Positions 1-12,793 of a stretch of DNA of 64,000 bases are shown one piece after another (within the stretch, counting starts at the first letter, position 1; each line of letters starts with the position of its first letter). This stretch comes from Hypoxylon rubiginosum. Its lineage: Eukaryota; Ascomycota; Sordariomycetes; Xylariales; Hypoxylaceae. Under the pieces are notes generated by a model. It did not search any database. It saw nothing but the letters and a program-made list of their open reading frames with translations, and was not told the DNA's origin. Position numbers and translations under genes: made by a program. Location of the stretch: contig CADCXA010000015.1 of assembly GCA_902806565.1 (NCBI GenBank), forward strand, positions 744,001-808,000, written 5' to 3'.

Positions 1-402
1 GCTAGGCGATGTGGTAGACACACGATACCCGAAGATGTGGTCGAGAATACATTCGTGGATCTCGGCCGGCAGCTGAGCCAGCGTCAAGACCGGATCTTGT
101 TCTACGACTACCGGGCGAGAGACTGGGCTGGTAACCATACAGTCATCTGATCCGGGGCAGTCCGGATGACAGGTCAAGCAGCGGATATCGGTTTGTCCCT
201 GCTGGGCGTTGGGAAAGGGCGTGCTACTGGGGCGTGTCGGTGGTATGAAATCGATGGGTTTCGGCGGTTCGAGAGGAGGGCTTGCAGGACCAGGTGTAAC
301 GGGCGTCGACGTGGCAGTCATGATAGCAGCTAGTTCGACAGTTGCGCTTCCCTCGTCCTCATCTTCATGCCGATCCCGATTCCGATCCCGGTCCATCGAC
401 AT
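1..402 (-). CDS. F-box-like protein, N-terminal part (leaves the window)
   Basis: A 134-codon reading frame opens with ATG at 402 and runs off the left edge without a stop. The N-terminus is charged (MSMDRDRNRDRHEDEDE), followed by a Pro/Ser/Thr-rich stretch. Around residues 72-82 there is a Cys-containing segment (RCLTCHPDCPGSDDC). Near residue 105 comes LAQLPAEIHECILDHIFGYR, which resembles the first helices of an F-box (LPxEIxxxIL). F-box proteins recruit substrates to SCF ubiquitin ligases, but most fungal F-box-like proteins are uncharacterised and the substrate cannot be read here. The start is the first ATG in the open frame; an internal ATG at 321 is an alternative. The C-terminal domain that would define the subfamily is outside the window. 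Confidence 0.7.
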   Translation of the reverse strand, partial: MSMDRDRNRDRHEDEDEGSATVELAAIMTATSTPVTPGPASPPLEPPKPIDFIPPTRPSSTPFPNAQQGQTDIRCLTCHPDCPGSDDCMVTSPVSRPVVVEQDPVLTLAQLPAEIHECILDHIFGYRVSTTSPS

Positions 403-964
403 TTCTCTTTGCAGGTAAGGTTCCCTCGGTGGAAGGTGTAGGCTCTGGGAGTGAGAATCGAACGTGATGGTAGCGGCTCCGTCTCCATTGTGAAATATGG
501 AGGAATCCCTAGCACCCACAGCGAGCATCTTAATCCCGAAATTCAGACCCGATCAGTCACGAGATACGCTGCTCATTATATGCGAGCGAGATTTCGGAAG
601 GCGGACCGGCGGGGAATCGCCCTTGGGGGGCAACGAGTGGTTTTCGGACTAACAAGCGCAGCAGATTCTCGGGGCGTAGGAATGAAGAAGAGGAACGCAA
701 TTATGGGATTGAGGTAGTCGGTCGATGTGATGAGCGACAACTGCAGTATGTAGTAGTGGGAGTCGTTGGGCTACGTAGCTGACCAAATGTAGAGTGGTTA
801 TGATAAGGACGACGCGAGGAAATTCGTGCAAGCCCAATATGGCAGGTATCGGCCAGGAGACGGCTGCCCGCTTGGAATCAGGTCGGTCGTTGGTCGCGTG
901 TCTAGAGTGACGAGCAAAGCGTCGAGGTGCCTTTGGGGTAGGTAAGATAGAAGCGAGCAGGCAG

Positions 965-995
965 TTGGCGATTGGCGGTTGGCGGTTGGCGGTTG
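965..995. repeat. TTGGCGG tandem repeat
   Basis: About four copies of a 7-nt unit (TTGGCGG, first copy TTGGCGA) follow one another upstream of the F-box-like gene. It looks like a simple minisatellite. Confidence 0.7.
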
Positions 996-3987
996 TCCAG
1001 ACGAAAATGTCCGGTAGTTAGTTGTCTCAAGTGGGGAGAGATATAATAAGACGGTTGATAGGACAAGCTGGACCCGTGGGATATGTTACAGCTAGAATTC
1101 CTAGGCAGTTTGATTCTAACCCCATGTAACTGCGAGATGGTTGAAGTCGGTCGTTTTGGGTATGTGTATGCAGCAGTCACGAGAATTGTCGGATTGTCGA
1201 TTTGTCGATTTGTCAATTTTTAGGATGATGCAGGACGGACGTAGACGTGGGCGTGGATATGGGACATGGACAGATTTGCCGGGGGGGAGGGAACCTTTTT
1301 TTTTTTTCTATTTCCTATTTTCTACTTTCTACTTTATCACACTAGCACATTGGCATCAATTTACATGCCGTCCGGGTTAGTACATACATCAGTATTGAAC
1401 GGCTAGGGGCCAGGGGGCTAGGGGTATATTACTTGCGCAGGTAGTAGCGGGTACGAGACAAAATCTTATCGCTCTGCCTTTGTTTGCTTGTGCTTATGCC
1501 AACACACATGTATTGTATGGGAGGCATTATACTTTGGGTAACTTCTAATTACATGTATTTACTGCGTGTATTTTTAAGATTGATCTTTTTCTTTTTCTTG
1601 ATATCTTAACTCTATATAGATTCTCTAATAAATGTTTTATATTAGATTTATAAGACGTATATATTCTACATATCAGATACTGCTAGTTATCATCATCTAT
1701 CTCTAGCAATTATTATTTACTTACGACATGTAAGCAGATAAGTATCTACGGTATTTATTCATACGTTAAGCGGTGTGTTTGCCGTAATCTATCTTCGGTA
1801 GTATATAAGCAAATGCTCTAATAACGTATCATCAACAATACATATTTGAGGCACATAATCTTCATGCGACCCCGAAAACAATTGCATTGTTGTTGGTCTA
1901 CTACTATCGGTTCGGATTGGGCACAGCCACCTCGTGGTATACATGTGGAAATGTCCATCTCACTACGTGTACAACGTATGTGCCTCTAGATTTGCTGACG
2001 CCTATTCGCGTCTACGTATTATTGGTCTTGACACTTGCAGCAGATCGTCATTCGCTTGCCAAGTCACGTCCCTTGGTGGATACGCATCGGAATTACTTGC
2101 ATGACTTGATTGATAGTCTCGCCTAGCCTTGTGCTTCGCCTTGGGTTCTAGCGACTACTAACAAAGTAGAATACCATTGAAAAGTTTACCGCCTCCCTCC
2201 AAATGAGTCGTGATTCTAGCTAACATGACTTACTGGCTTTCCTATCTTGTCATCGTACCGAGTATGCACAGAGAACTACATTGACGATGCATGATGCTGT
2301 CAATAATAGGCACGGCCTTGCAAATTAGTCGACATGAGAGACATAATCTACGCATCTCTCAGCTCATACCGCCAGTTTACCACAGTCGGTACTGTATATG
2401 ACAAGTCACAGCGGAAATGGTAATGCTAGAAGCGAAGAGGCTGGCCATCCAATTCCCAGAGTTCTTGTTGTCATTGGTGAAAACCTCCACCGTACTAATT
2501 GGGCGGAGTAAGGTCTTAGTGAGTCTAAAGGGTGGACTATATAAATATACATATTACATATTATGTTGTAAGAATTAAGTACAAATATCTATCTATATAC
2601 GTCATATGTCTCCAAGGCCCGGCTGAATATCTAGTGATATAATAAGTAGGCTGGGCTAGAGTATGCGGTTCTTGGGGTCGGAGTATTCCTGTCTCTCATT
2701 TGCCTCACCTGTGATGAACTAATACCTATTTCACCTCTTACCTCGATCCCATTTTGATCTGGACTACAAGTTGACCGGAGTTCTGTCCACAGTCTTGCCT
2801 ACGGTATTATCTAATACTATAGGGAGTAAAGGAGTCAAATCTAGAACGCGTATGCACCTATTATAACGGATGCTTGTGCGGATAACGGTATAAGAGTGAG
2901 TGATACGCTATGAGGTTAGAATGAATACGAGGTTTTATCGGATATGTAGTTGAACCCTATGATGAGCTGTAGCACTTATTACCTAGTTTATTAGTCCGTT
3001 CATATTAACAAATATCAAAGTTGTATGGAAAATGTATGGTGTATATCTTGTTGCCCGTACCTGTATGATATGTGCCTCTTCAACATATAATATGCGTACC
3101 TGTAGAAACCCCTATTCGTTAGCGGCTCAACCCCACGAGCGGGCTACTCCGTAGTAGGCTGTGTCGATTAGGAGGTAGGTACATAAATCCATGAACGTTG
3201 TTTCACTTGATCCAGGTGGACAAGGTAAAAAGACCAATCAAATGTCATCAAGGTTGAAACGCTCCTCCAATGTGAAATTTCGAAATTTCGCCATTACCTT
3301 AAGCGGTCTAACGCCGTAATCCCTAATAGGCCATAGATGCGTTTCTTAATTATGGAGCTACTCGGACAATTACATATCCCCGCGTCGCTCTTGTGAAACC
3401 GTGGAAATCGAAGTCGTCTCTTCGAGAATCTGTGCAAGGCTAATCCGCTCCCCTATTAAACATACCTAGTCTCATGTATACACTACAATTAGTTAAACGA
3501 GATACTTGCGCGGGTTGAGCTCTAGAGCCTCCAACCCATGACATCTAGTATCAACGTCCGATTCGCTTACGTATTGTGCTGCGCTAGAGCCTTGGAGGTT
3601 CTTTCGCCTGACTTCTTACGAACACGCTAGCTTCCCCGGGCCTTGTCACCTTGTCTCATTGATCGTGAAGATTTAGCCGCAAGTCGCCTGCATATGCTCC
3701 CCAGACCTGTTCGGAGTACGTTGTACGTCTGGGAAGTATATGGAATTATCTTTCGCCTGCAGTCGCCTACAGTAGTTCCTCCATTACCAGCGTCCAACGG
3801 CGATCATGTTCTACAAGAGAGCGTAAATTCATATAACTGTCACCTTCGCCTCAGCCATCTTCATGCGTGGTCTCCGTGGTAAAGGAATGACGGTTACGTC
3901 TCATGCTCAAGCCTCAGCCGCCTCTCGACACTGATCGGTGCTCTACGATCCTGCAGGATCATCTAAGTTGTGCATGGTGGGAAGATA

Positions 3988-4006
3988 ATATCGATATCAT
4001 CGATAT
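3988..4006. repeat. Short perfect palindrome (ATATCGAT-ATC-ATCGATAT)
   Basis: An 8-bp inverted repeat with a 3-nt spacer, followed by a T run. It could form a small hairpin or bind a dimeric protein; no function can be assigned. Confidence 0.5.
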
Positions 4007-5244
4007 CCTTTTTTAGGAATCTGGAATTGAGTATCGAGATGGCACTGAGGCTTTTTGCATCATGGACTTTTCGCTAACATGATAAGTACAGAGATGAGAT
4101 GTGGTTGAACACATTCCTCGTGGCTACTTGTGGCTGCTCGTGCTGCTCATGCTGCCTGTGTTACCGTGGCGGGGTGATGGCAAGGCATGAGCATTGAACA
4201 ATGCACTTTGACGATCTCTTCACAAATGCACAAATGCATTGGTTACATCATGATTGATCTTGATCTTTTATTATCTCTACCTGGCTGGCTGGCTGGCTGC
4301 CTCGGTACCTACCCCCGTACAACTGGTACATGATGCTGTGGCCCGACGGTAACTAAGTCCTAAGTCGATCCTGCTATTTTCCCAAGCTGGCCTGTAGCAA
4401 ACCTGTAAGCCGCCTGCAAGCCCCCGTTTGGAATTGACGAACCGTCCAAGTGTGCGCGAGGCGCCTCCAACCCCCCCCTGCCTTGTGGATCGACGCGGCG
4501 CTCCAGGGGCACGACGTTTGACTTGGCGGTACTTGGCGCCTATGGCGATATCCTACCAACGTCTTCAAACGGGGATTATTCGTCAACCTGCGAATTCGTC
4601 CTCCCCAAACAAGCATCATGAGAATCTTCCAAGCCTTTTTTTACAAGAGATTTCTTCATGTATTACCGACTAGAACCCTAGTCACCCCATGCGTAAGGGG
4701 CGGATCATAATGAGGACGTGGACGTACCTGAGGTATCCTTACATCCTTATGGGGCCTCAATATCGATCCAAGCCGCCGACTAACATCCTTTTTATTTTTA
4801 TTCTTAAAAAGACCTTTCCCTCTTCTTTTCTTGTCTGCTCGTGAAGTCTCATTCTTTTTCAAGTAGCCCTTTCCCACACTTTTTATTCTTTTTTTATTCT
4901 TCGGGTGGATCCTCGGTTCTTTGAAATACAATAGAACATAGAGCCGCATTGTTCTTTGTTACCCGGCCTAGACCACATCGTCCACCTACTCTCTTCCTAT
5001 CCTTCACTTCTGCCACTCACTTCAATATTCGAATCGGGGATTCGTCTATTCTCTTCCTCTTCACCCGTCTCCCGGGGAGTACATGAATTAGTTTTACGGT
5101 CCACCCACATACTTCTATTTCCACGTCACTCATTCGTTACTCACTACGAGTACATACATATTATTATCCCAAGTTTTGAAAAACATCCGGTTTGTCTGGC
5201 ACAAAGAGGGAACATATCACACAGTTTGATTATAATCTGTCACC

Positions 5245-6652
5245 ATGGCGCCAAGTCTTGTCAACATCTTTACCAGCCTCTTGGCTCTCGCCCCGCTGGG
5301 CACGCTTGCGACCCCGTTGAATAGGTGGCGCCCTTCGACAGGGGCTACCGCATCTACTACATCAGTGTCGGCTTTTGTTAGCAACCCGGATTCGAAGGAC
5401 GTGGTTCCTAACTCTTACATCGTGGTCTACCACAAGAACTTTACCGACGATGTGATAGACGCCCACGAAGCATCTATCAAGGTCGCCGTCAAGAAGCGCA
5501 ATCTGGGCAAGCGCGGGTTGAACGGTCAACTGCTTTCTACGAGGGTTCGTACGTTCGCCATGTCGGGCTGGCGTGCTATGGCGCTGGATTCCGACGATCT
5601 CATGATGTCCGATATCAACAACATGGCCATGGTCAAGTACGTCGAGGCCAATACGTACGTCAAGGCTGGTGCCCTCCAGAATCAGATCAACGCACCCACC
5701 GGTCTGGTCCGCATAAGTCACACCGACGCTGGAGACTCGGGCTACATTTTTGACGATTCGGCTGGCGAGGGTATCACAGCCTATATTGTGGATACCGGTA
5801 TCATGGTGACGCACGAAGACTACCAGGGACGTGCGGTGATGGGCTTCAATGCTGTTGAGGAAGAAGAGGTAAGATTCTCTGCGTCTTGGCTAACCACAGA
5901 AAAACCTAGCTAATTGTCAAATTAGGCTACGGACCTGAACGGCCACGGCTCCCACGTCGCAGGCACAATCGGCGGCGCTACCTTCGGGGTGGCCAAGAAC
6001 GTGCAGCTGATCGGCGTCAAGGTTCTCGACGCTTCAGGAGGTGGTACTAACGCCGATGTGATCGACGGTCTCAATTTCGTTGCGTCCAACGCTACAAGCG
6101 GCAAAGCGGTTATGAACATGTCGCTTGGCGGTCCTGCTTCTCAAGCTGTTAACGATGCTATCGAGCGCCTCTTTTCGAACGGTGTCGTCCCCGTCGTCGC
6201 TGCCGGAAACGAAGCTCAGAACGCCGCCAACGTATCCCCAGCAAGCAGTCCCAATGCGATAACCGTCGGTGCCATCGACCAGACCACCGACAGACGTGCA
6301 AGCTTCAGCAATTTCGGCCAAGTAGTGGACGTGTATGCGCCTGGCGTCGATGTGGAGAGTGTCGGCATCAGTAATAATACTGCTAGCGAGGTTTTGAGCG
6401 GCACTTCCATGGGTAAGTGGTTTTCTTCACAACGATCCGGAATTATGTCAAAATAGCCTCAATAACTAACAAAAATTGCCAGCCTCCCCACACATTGCCG
6501 GGCTAGCAGCTTACTTAATGTCGCTCGAGGGTATTACCGACCCTACAGATGTGTCGGACCGCATCAAAGAGCTTGGTGCTGCTACGGGAGCAACTGTCCT
6601 TCGAAATGCCCGAGGCACCACCAACGTTATTGCGAATAACGGAAACCTATGA
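5245..6652 (+). CDS. Secreted subtilisin-like serine protease (S8, proteinase K-like)
   Basis: Three exons (5245-5868, 5926-6412, 6483-6652) encode 426 aa. Residues 1-22 look like a signal peptide ([19 protein letters not shown]). An inhibitor-I9-like propeptide follows ([10 protein letters not shown], about 57-140). The mature domain has the complete catalytic triad: Asp183 in IVDTGI, His215 in [10 protein letters not shown] and Ser369 in GTSMASPH. The oxyanion-hole Asn lies in VVAAGNE. The second intron splits the Ala codon just after the catalytic Ser-Met. Length and order match fungal alkaline proteases, which are secreted as zymogens, lose the propeptide autocatalytically and degrade extracellular protein. 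It stands alone in a large gene-poor stretch. Nothing is missing from the active site, so it should be functional; the exact subfamily is not resolved. Confidence 0.95.
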
Positions 6653-8489
6653 TCGATTCACTTTCGGTATATAGTCTTCAGTCAGGTGTTACGATTGTCT
6701 GGCTGTGTGCCAGTTGAAAGCGCATCACCGCCGACGTCGTTTTCTGCATACACATCGTCCTTGGCTGTACATGTTTTATCATCAGCATTTAGCGAAGCAT
6801 TGTCCAATATCAATCAGCGAGAGAATCGGTCCTCATTCACGTTTTATTTTGACCCGCATGACGATGAAGAGAAGAGGACGAAACGGCACATTATCATATT
6901 CATAGACGAGAAGTATGCATTTTAGCCATGGTGGAGAGAGAAGTACATAGGACGGATAGCCTAGTGCTACGACCCGCGGGCGAGGTGACGGTTCGAGAGA
7001 GTATGATTATAGCGGTTGTGTATATTTTTTTGCGGTAGATACCCTGCCACGTACATACATTGAAATACAGCGTTGTTTTAGAACGAGTCGAAGCTTCTAA
7101 TACAGACCATGGGCATACAGTGAATTGCCTGGTAGAAATGATAAATAAGTTGGTGCTCAAGGACAGCTACTGAATGGGACAAGTTAGGTAGGTACTGGCG
7201 CTTGTAAAAAGGGTCTATTGTCGTGTAAGTACGAGTCCTATTTCGAACCTGCCTGTTTTGATGAGAAATGAGGTGTTGATGGCCCCCTAAGCTTACGCAA
7301 CACCAGGTACGGTAGTTCCTATATGAGACGAGACACGGAAGCCAAGATATTAGATGCATGAGATATCGAAACCCTTGAGGATGAAACATATCTTGGCAAA
7401 AGGCCGCCCAAAACTTGCCCAGCCCGCTACTGCAGCCTCGAACGCCGTCTTAGTTCCACGGACGCGTAACCAATCGACCGGGCTCAGGCCTAGGAGGCTC
7501 AAAATTCCATCGTGAGACGAACCTCTTGTGATACGACTGCTGTAGCGAATATAGGCCGATATCAAACAAATCGCAACGCTGACAATGGCTTCTTGCAGTT
7601 GGAAATAAGCGAGACTGTTCACGTATATAGCATCTAATGGACGTAGCAAGTCAATACTATCTATCCATTTCCCTGACCTAGATCTTCGCCTGGGATAATA
7701 TAAAGTCTGATACGGCTTACCTAGCCCGTCTCTTCCTCTTTGAACACCCCTCCGTACACTCAACTTTGCGAATGATCTCTCTTAGCCTTCTCTAGTCTCG
7801 TCTTCTCGGCATACGTCCTGAAGAACTCGCTGAGCTGCACTCGTTGGCGTTACCATATTAGAAAGATGGCCGCTAGTGTCGTATTGATACCTCGAAGCTT
7901 TCCAAACAAGTAACATGAACACTGTAACCTATCAGTTAAGCCGTATCACAGCTCAGTCGTCGTAACTTGACCCTTACTTTCCATCGCCCCAAGAAAGAAT
8001 ACAGTAGTAGACAACTTTATTTCGAAATATCAGTCTTACGATGTTGGTGATCCACGACGGGGACCTTTATCTAGACATCGATCAAGATCAGAGGCCCGTC
8101 GTGTGCCTACGAGCCGCATTGGGCCCGGTACTCCTCACCATGGTTGGTTTAATTTCAGCACTTCTCGGCACAGCCACAGTCATTGAATAGACTGGACTGT
8201 AATTTGACATCCGTGCTTATTATCCCTCTGAATCGAAGCCACTCTCAACGATGCAAAACAAACAGAGCAAAAATGCTTCCATTATGGTATTAATTCATAT
8301 TAGTAGAGATACTAAAAGGGGGTATTTCCTTACGCACTGAAGGATACCTCCTTACAACGCCTTTACGCCATCCAGCGTGACAAACGAAGCCATTGGCTCT
8401 GCTTAAACACCTCGCCGTCTGCGACTTACAACATATAAGTGCAGTGCATTTCCTCGATGACGCCATGCAAAAATTCCAACATGCATTCG
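6653..8489. other. Intergenic, no gene seen
   Basis: Sequence between the protease stop and the squalene synthase stop (convergent genes). It holds 3' untranslated sequence of both and unique AT-rich DNA. A 137-codon minus-strand frame at 7350-7763 has no recognisable protein character and was not accepted. Confidence 0.6.
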
Positions 8490-10088
8490 TTATAACTCCT
8501 CGTGAGTCAGGGACGTAGCTGTTGCTTTGGCGGCGCTTTTAAGGCTGGCCGCAGCCTCCTTGTCCCATAGTACGTCGAATCTCGCACCCATATACCACGC
8601 CAAACCAAGCTATTTGGTCATTGTCAGTTTATATTCCGCCAACCTTGTGTTCCATGTGGATGGGTAACTTACCATCAGACCAGACACTAACAAAAGTACA
8701 AATACAACAGCTGCAACCAGCATTAGAGCCTCCCAGGAATCGCTCTGTGCGCCGTCGTCTCCCTGGGCGTCCTGTACAGCCTTTAATTTCTTGACATCTT
8801 GTGTGGGAAAGAGGGTTTCGATAAATTGCTCAATCTGTTCGATTCTGGTAAGTATTCCTCCGTTCGGCTAACGAACATCAGCAGGAGACTACTTACTTTG
8901 CCACATGCCACACTGATATCGAGATAGTGAGGGTCTCTCGGGTCGTTCTTCCTCGCTATCCGTCGTGCGTATATCCTGAATATGTCACACACCACCCGCA
9001 GATTCTGCGTTGATTGCATCATGAGGTGGCAAGCATCGCCCTTGGATATCTTGATATGGCTGTAGAAAATCTTGGGGTTCTGAAAGACGAGCTCGAGAGT
9101 CGCAATGGCCATGGACTGCGGGATGGCAACGAAGTTGAAGACGCTCTGCTCCTTGATGCCGGCCATATAGAACAAGCACTCGTCGGCATGCTTTAGGGCG
9201 TTGAGCACCATCTCGGAGCTGCAATAGACAGCCTGGGTGCGGTACTTGGGATCGAACATATCTTCCCACTTGTCGACATATTTGCTCCACACCTCCTTGG
9301 GCCAGAATCTGCGCTTGTCTTCGAAGTCCTCGTGCACGTCACGGATAATGTTGGTCTTCTGAAGGAATTGCCCCATGCTCTCGGTTAACTCCATACGGTC
9401 GAGCAGGGCCGGGTTAGCTGTGTTGCCTCGGACGAAGATGCGCGTCAGACCGTCGCCAACCAAGCCTGCCACATAGTGACAGTACTCTTCGTACTGGGCT
9501 ACCGTCTCCACGCCCTCTTGGAACTCGGCATTTAGAGCGTAGTCAGCCATGCCGTTTCCCATCTTGATGGTAATATCCTCTATGACGTCGTAATATTTCT
9601 TGTCGATCTTCTTCAACTCGGCGATCACGTCGTCGAAGTGAACAAGAACGTCGCGGTCCTTCTCATTCGGCCCACTGCCATTGAATGTCCAGCCGTCAAT
9701 CTTCATGTATTTGGAGAACTCGCGCAACATTGGCTCCTTCGTCTTCGTGGTAAGTGTCATGTCATCTTCGATGGTGTCAAGAGCTCTTAATACGAGGTAG
9801 AATAGAGCAATGGGCACAAGCATCTCTGGTTGCAACTCCTGGATGACAGCGGCGAAGCTACGGCTCGTCAAATTCAAGAGATCGAAGCATGATCGTAGAG
9901 TCTTTGGCTCCTTGGAGGGATCGCGCGTGTGGACGGGTTCGTGCCAGACTTTCCTGTAATGCAAAGGTTAGAGTCAGGGATATACATTATCTGGATGGGC
10001 GGCACATGGGTGTACCCTACCATTGTATGATGGACCGAAGCTGGTTCGGGTGGAACATGAGGTACATGACATCTTTGAGGGCAACCAT
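8490..10088 (-). CDS. ERG9: Squalene synthase (farnesyl-diphosphate farnesyltransferase)
   Basis: Four exons on the minus strand (10088-10021, 9953-8897, 8834-8673, 8609-8490) encode 468 aa. The enzyme joins two farnesyl diphosphates head to head via presqualene diphosphate and reduces the product with NADPH to squalene, the committed step to ergosterol. Visible family marks are the first Asp-rich motif DTIEDDM (82-88), the second RDVHED (227-232), the conserved block [13 protein letters not shown] (48-60), and a C-terminal hydrophobic anchor (about 412-435, [16 protein letters not shown]) for the ER membrane. The first intron splits Trp23. The third exon was placed with its acceptor at 8835 so that GK|IEQ is continuous; a nearer AG would shift the frame. 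Length is normal for fungal ERG9. No sterol regulatory site was identified. Confidence 0.97.
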
Positions 10089-11841
10089 TTTTGCGACTAG
10101 GCCTTTAAGGTATGTAAAGGTGGTCGGGAAGGTCGGAGAGGTTAAAGGGGGAGGAGAGGAGAGGAGAGGAGGTCGATATGGCGACGGTCGTCAGTGGTAT
10201 TACGAAAGCTGATGCGGCTTGACGATGGTAACGATAGTACTTAGGTCGTCATACCGGAGAGATATATGATTAATATGATTAATATGATCAGCGAGTGTTA
10301 GTAGGTATCGCAGATTGTCGTGAAACAAAATGTGATGGTGGGTTCTTGTCGTTCGGTGTTCTAGAAAATCAAGTTTATCTTTTATATGGACAGATGCATT
10401 ACCGAACCAACGCTAGCGGAAGAAATCCAGGCCTGTCTCCACATGCAATTTCCCATTACATACCTACATAGCAGCGGGCAGGCGGGCAAGCGAGCAAGTA
10501 AGGTTGCCAAGCAGCCAAGTTGCAAGATACCTAACGAATCGGTGACTGGTCCGGGGGGGGTTCAGGGGGGTCAAGGGGTCCTAAATAAGAATTGAAGACG
10601 GAACCTTTTTTTCTTCTTTTTCCTCAAGTCTCGAGTCTTTTTCTCTCTCTCCACTGTGGGGTTTAAGGAAGCACGGCAGCGGCCGGCATAAGGCTAACGA
10701 GGCTTGCTTTTTTTTTTTATAAGAGGTTCATAATAGAAACCTCAGTCAGCCACGCTGCAGGTACCAATCTGCCAATACCTACATGTAGGTAAACCTACAG
10801 ATATACATTAGGTATATATACCCGGTAACTATGTAATCCCGACCACATGGTTATCACCAAGTCAGAAAGTTTGGGGTTGAGGTTTCTCCTCATTTCATCC
10901 GACACGCTGGAATTTCTTATCCTCTGAATCAGGTACGTTCATGTTTTTTTTTTTGTCGTCCCAAGGTGAAAAGCTAAAGAGGAGGGGAGCTGTAGCTTAT
11001 AATTGTTGAGCATATTCCGTACAGGCATACTAATCTAGGAAATTAGAGCCGGCCTATATTCAGAAGGCCGGCATCGTTTCGTTATACGTCACGAAGTTAT
11101 TAGTTTGACGAAGTAGTTTCATATAGAACAGTTGTCAATCGCGATGAAGGTTCATGAAACTGGTGGTACTTTCGGTTGAGTGTGACGTGCTACTTGACGA
11201 TTCTGCATACATGTAGGCTCGCAACCAACTGAACGAATTGGGTACTAACTACATATAGCACTTAGTGTGATTTTTGAAAGCAGTGCTTATTTAGTTCGAG
11301 TTGAGACTCTTTATTATTAATAATCTCTCCCCCCGGGATTTTATCTATTTGATAAATTCTGCTGTAGGCTATTTGAAGCATCGTGTAACTTGTTAAAGTG
11401 ACTTTTGTTCAAGATGGGTATTTTCCCTGTATTGCCGATCTTCCGGATCGTACACGTACGTACCTAGGTACCTACTACATGTATGTAAACCCCTAAACCA
11501 AGACAAATTTGCCCCTCCATATATGGTACAATGTGCCATGTGGTACGTAACAGTTCTCAGTGACAGTCACATCCCTAATTAGCACTGCCAGTTCCAGTTC
11601 ACCGTTCATCTCAAGTTGATAGCTTTCAGTTTGTATTAAGTTCAAACTTATAGCTACAAATTACATAGGTTGACCCTATTCCTGACTTTTTAATTCATAG
11701 TTTTACATAGTTCCCCGCTGCTCTTGATTTTTCTCTTTTCAAACACGTCCTCTTCTCCTATTCCTAGGCGTCGCCCCGTGTATCGGATCTCACCAATCAG
11801 AATAGTGTATGCATACTACTGCATACTACTGCATACTCACT
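10089..11841. other. Divergent promoter region between ERG9 and the reductase gene
   Basis: A shared 1.75 kb upstream region with no accepted gene. It contains a GGAGA-type purine repeat around 10150-10171, two T runs (near 10600-10620 and 10707-10720), and one copy of the dispersed palindrome TACCTAGGTACC at 11461-11472. The leader just before 11842 repeats GCATACTACT. Confidence 0.6.
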
Positions 11842-12793
11842 ATGGCAACGAACGGCACCGGGGCGAACAGATTTCTTATTTGGGGCGGAAAGGGATGGGT
11901 CGCCGGCCACCTCGAGACAATTCTAAAGAGCCAGGGCAAACAAGTATTTACGACGACAGTCCGCATGGAAGATCGTGAGTCCGTCAAGGCCGAGTTAGAC
12001 AAGATCAAGCCTACCCACGTTCTGAACTGTGCTGGCTGCACTGGTCGCCCCAATGTCGACTGGTGTGAAGACCATAAGGAAGAGACGATACGCTCCAACG
12101 TTATTGGAACCTTGAATCTGACGGATTGCTGCTATCTCGCTGGCATCCACTGCACTGTCTTTGCTACTGGTTGTATCTACCATTATGACGATGCCCACCC
12201 GATCGGAGGCCCTGGATTCAAGGAAACAGATCCGTCCAACTTCACGGGCAGCTTCTATTCCGAAACAAAAGGCCATGTCGAGGAGGTGAGATAGCAGTGC
12301 CGATTTATCAAGAATGGGGTAGTTGGCTTACGACGGCTCACAGGTTATCAGAAACTATACCAACTGCTTAGTCCTTCGTTTGCGCATGCCAGTGTCAGAT
12401 GACTTACACCCACGCAACTTCGTCACCAAGATCAGCAAGTATGAGCGTGTGGTTGACATCCCGAATAGCAATACGATCCTGACCGATCTCCTTCCGGCAT
12501 CTATCCTGATGGCGGAGCACAGTGACACCGGGGTCTACAACTTTACGAACCCGGGGGCTATTAGCCACAACGAGGTGCTCACGCTCTTCAAGGAAATCAT
12601 TCGCCCAGACTTCACGTGGAAGAATTTTACGGTGGAGGAGCAGGCCAAGGTGATCAAAGCTGGACGGAGCAATTGCTTGCTAGACACGACGAAGCTGGAG
12701 AAGAAGCTGAAGGAATATAGTTGCTCGGTGCCTGAGATCCACGAGTCTTACAGACGGTGCTTTGAGAGAATGAAGGCTGCAGGGGTTAAATAA
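11842..12793 (+). CDS. UDP-4-keto-6-deoxyglucose 3,5-epimerase/4-reductase-like SDR (UDP-rhamnose synthesis)
   Basis: Two exons (11842-12285, 12344-12793) encode 297 aa. The protein is an extended short-chain dehydrogenase. The N-terminal dinucleotide loop is FLIWGGKGWVAGHL, and the catalytic pair is in YSETKG. The motif NCAGCTGRPNVDWCEDHK resembles the RmlD / plant NRS/ER reductase family (there: NAAGVTGRPNVDWCE-type). In Botrytis and other ascomycetes a homologous enzyme finishes UDP-rhamnose from UDP-4-keto-6-deoxyglucose, using NADPH in the cytosol; the role here is inferred from that family. The partner UDP-glucose 4,6-dehydratase is not in the window. The start at 11842 follows CACT and is preferred to upstream in-frame codons because the Rossmann strand begins shortly after it. 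Confidence 0.85.

Larger units (their letters stand above)
403..5244. other. 4.8 kb gene-free region
   Basis: I find no supportable gene. Reading frames here are short and lack recognisable protein character or convincing intron signals. About 1490-1880 is clearly AT-rich. The last 300 bases before 5245 are pyrimidine-rich (repeated CTTCC/TCTTCC), which fits the promoter and 5' leader of the protease gene. A tandem repeat lies near 965-995 and a small palindrome at 3988-4006. The region may include old decayed repeats, but nothing identifies a family. Confidence 0.6.

Noticed and set aside
4956..5324. 122-codon frame overlapping the protease start
   Set aside because: Encoded by the pyrimidine-rich leader (Ser/Leu/Pro runs) and out of frame with the protease.
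7350..7763. 137-codon minus-strand frame between the protease and ERG9
   Set aside because: No family resemblance or good start context, and composition like surrounding noncoding DNA.
8835..8843. Alternative acceptor for ERG9 intron 2 at the upstream CAG
   Set aside because: It would put the C-terminal anchor out of frame; the chosen acceptor gives GK|IEQ and a complete membrane anchor.
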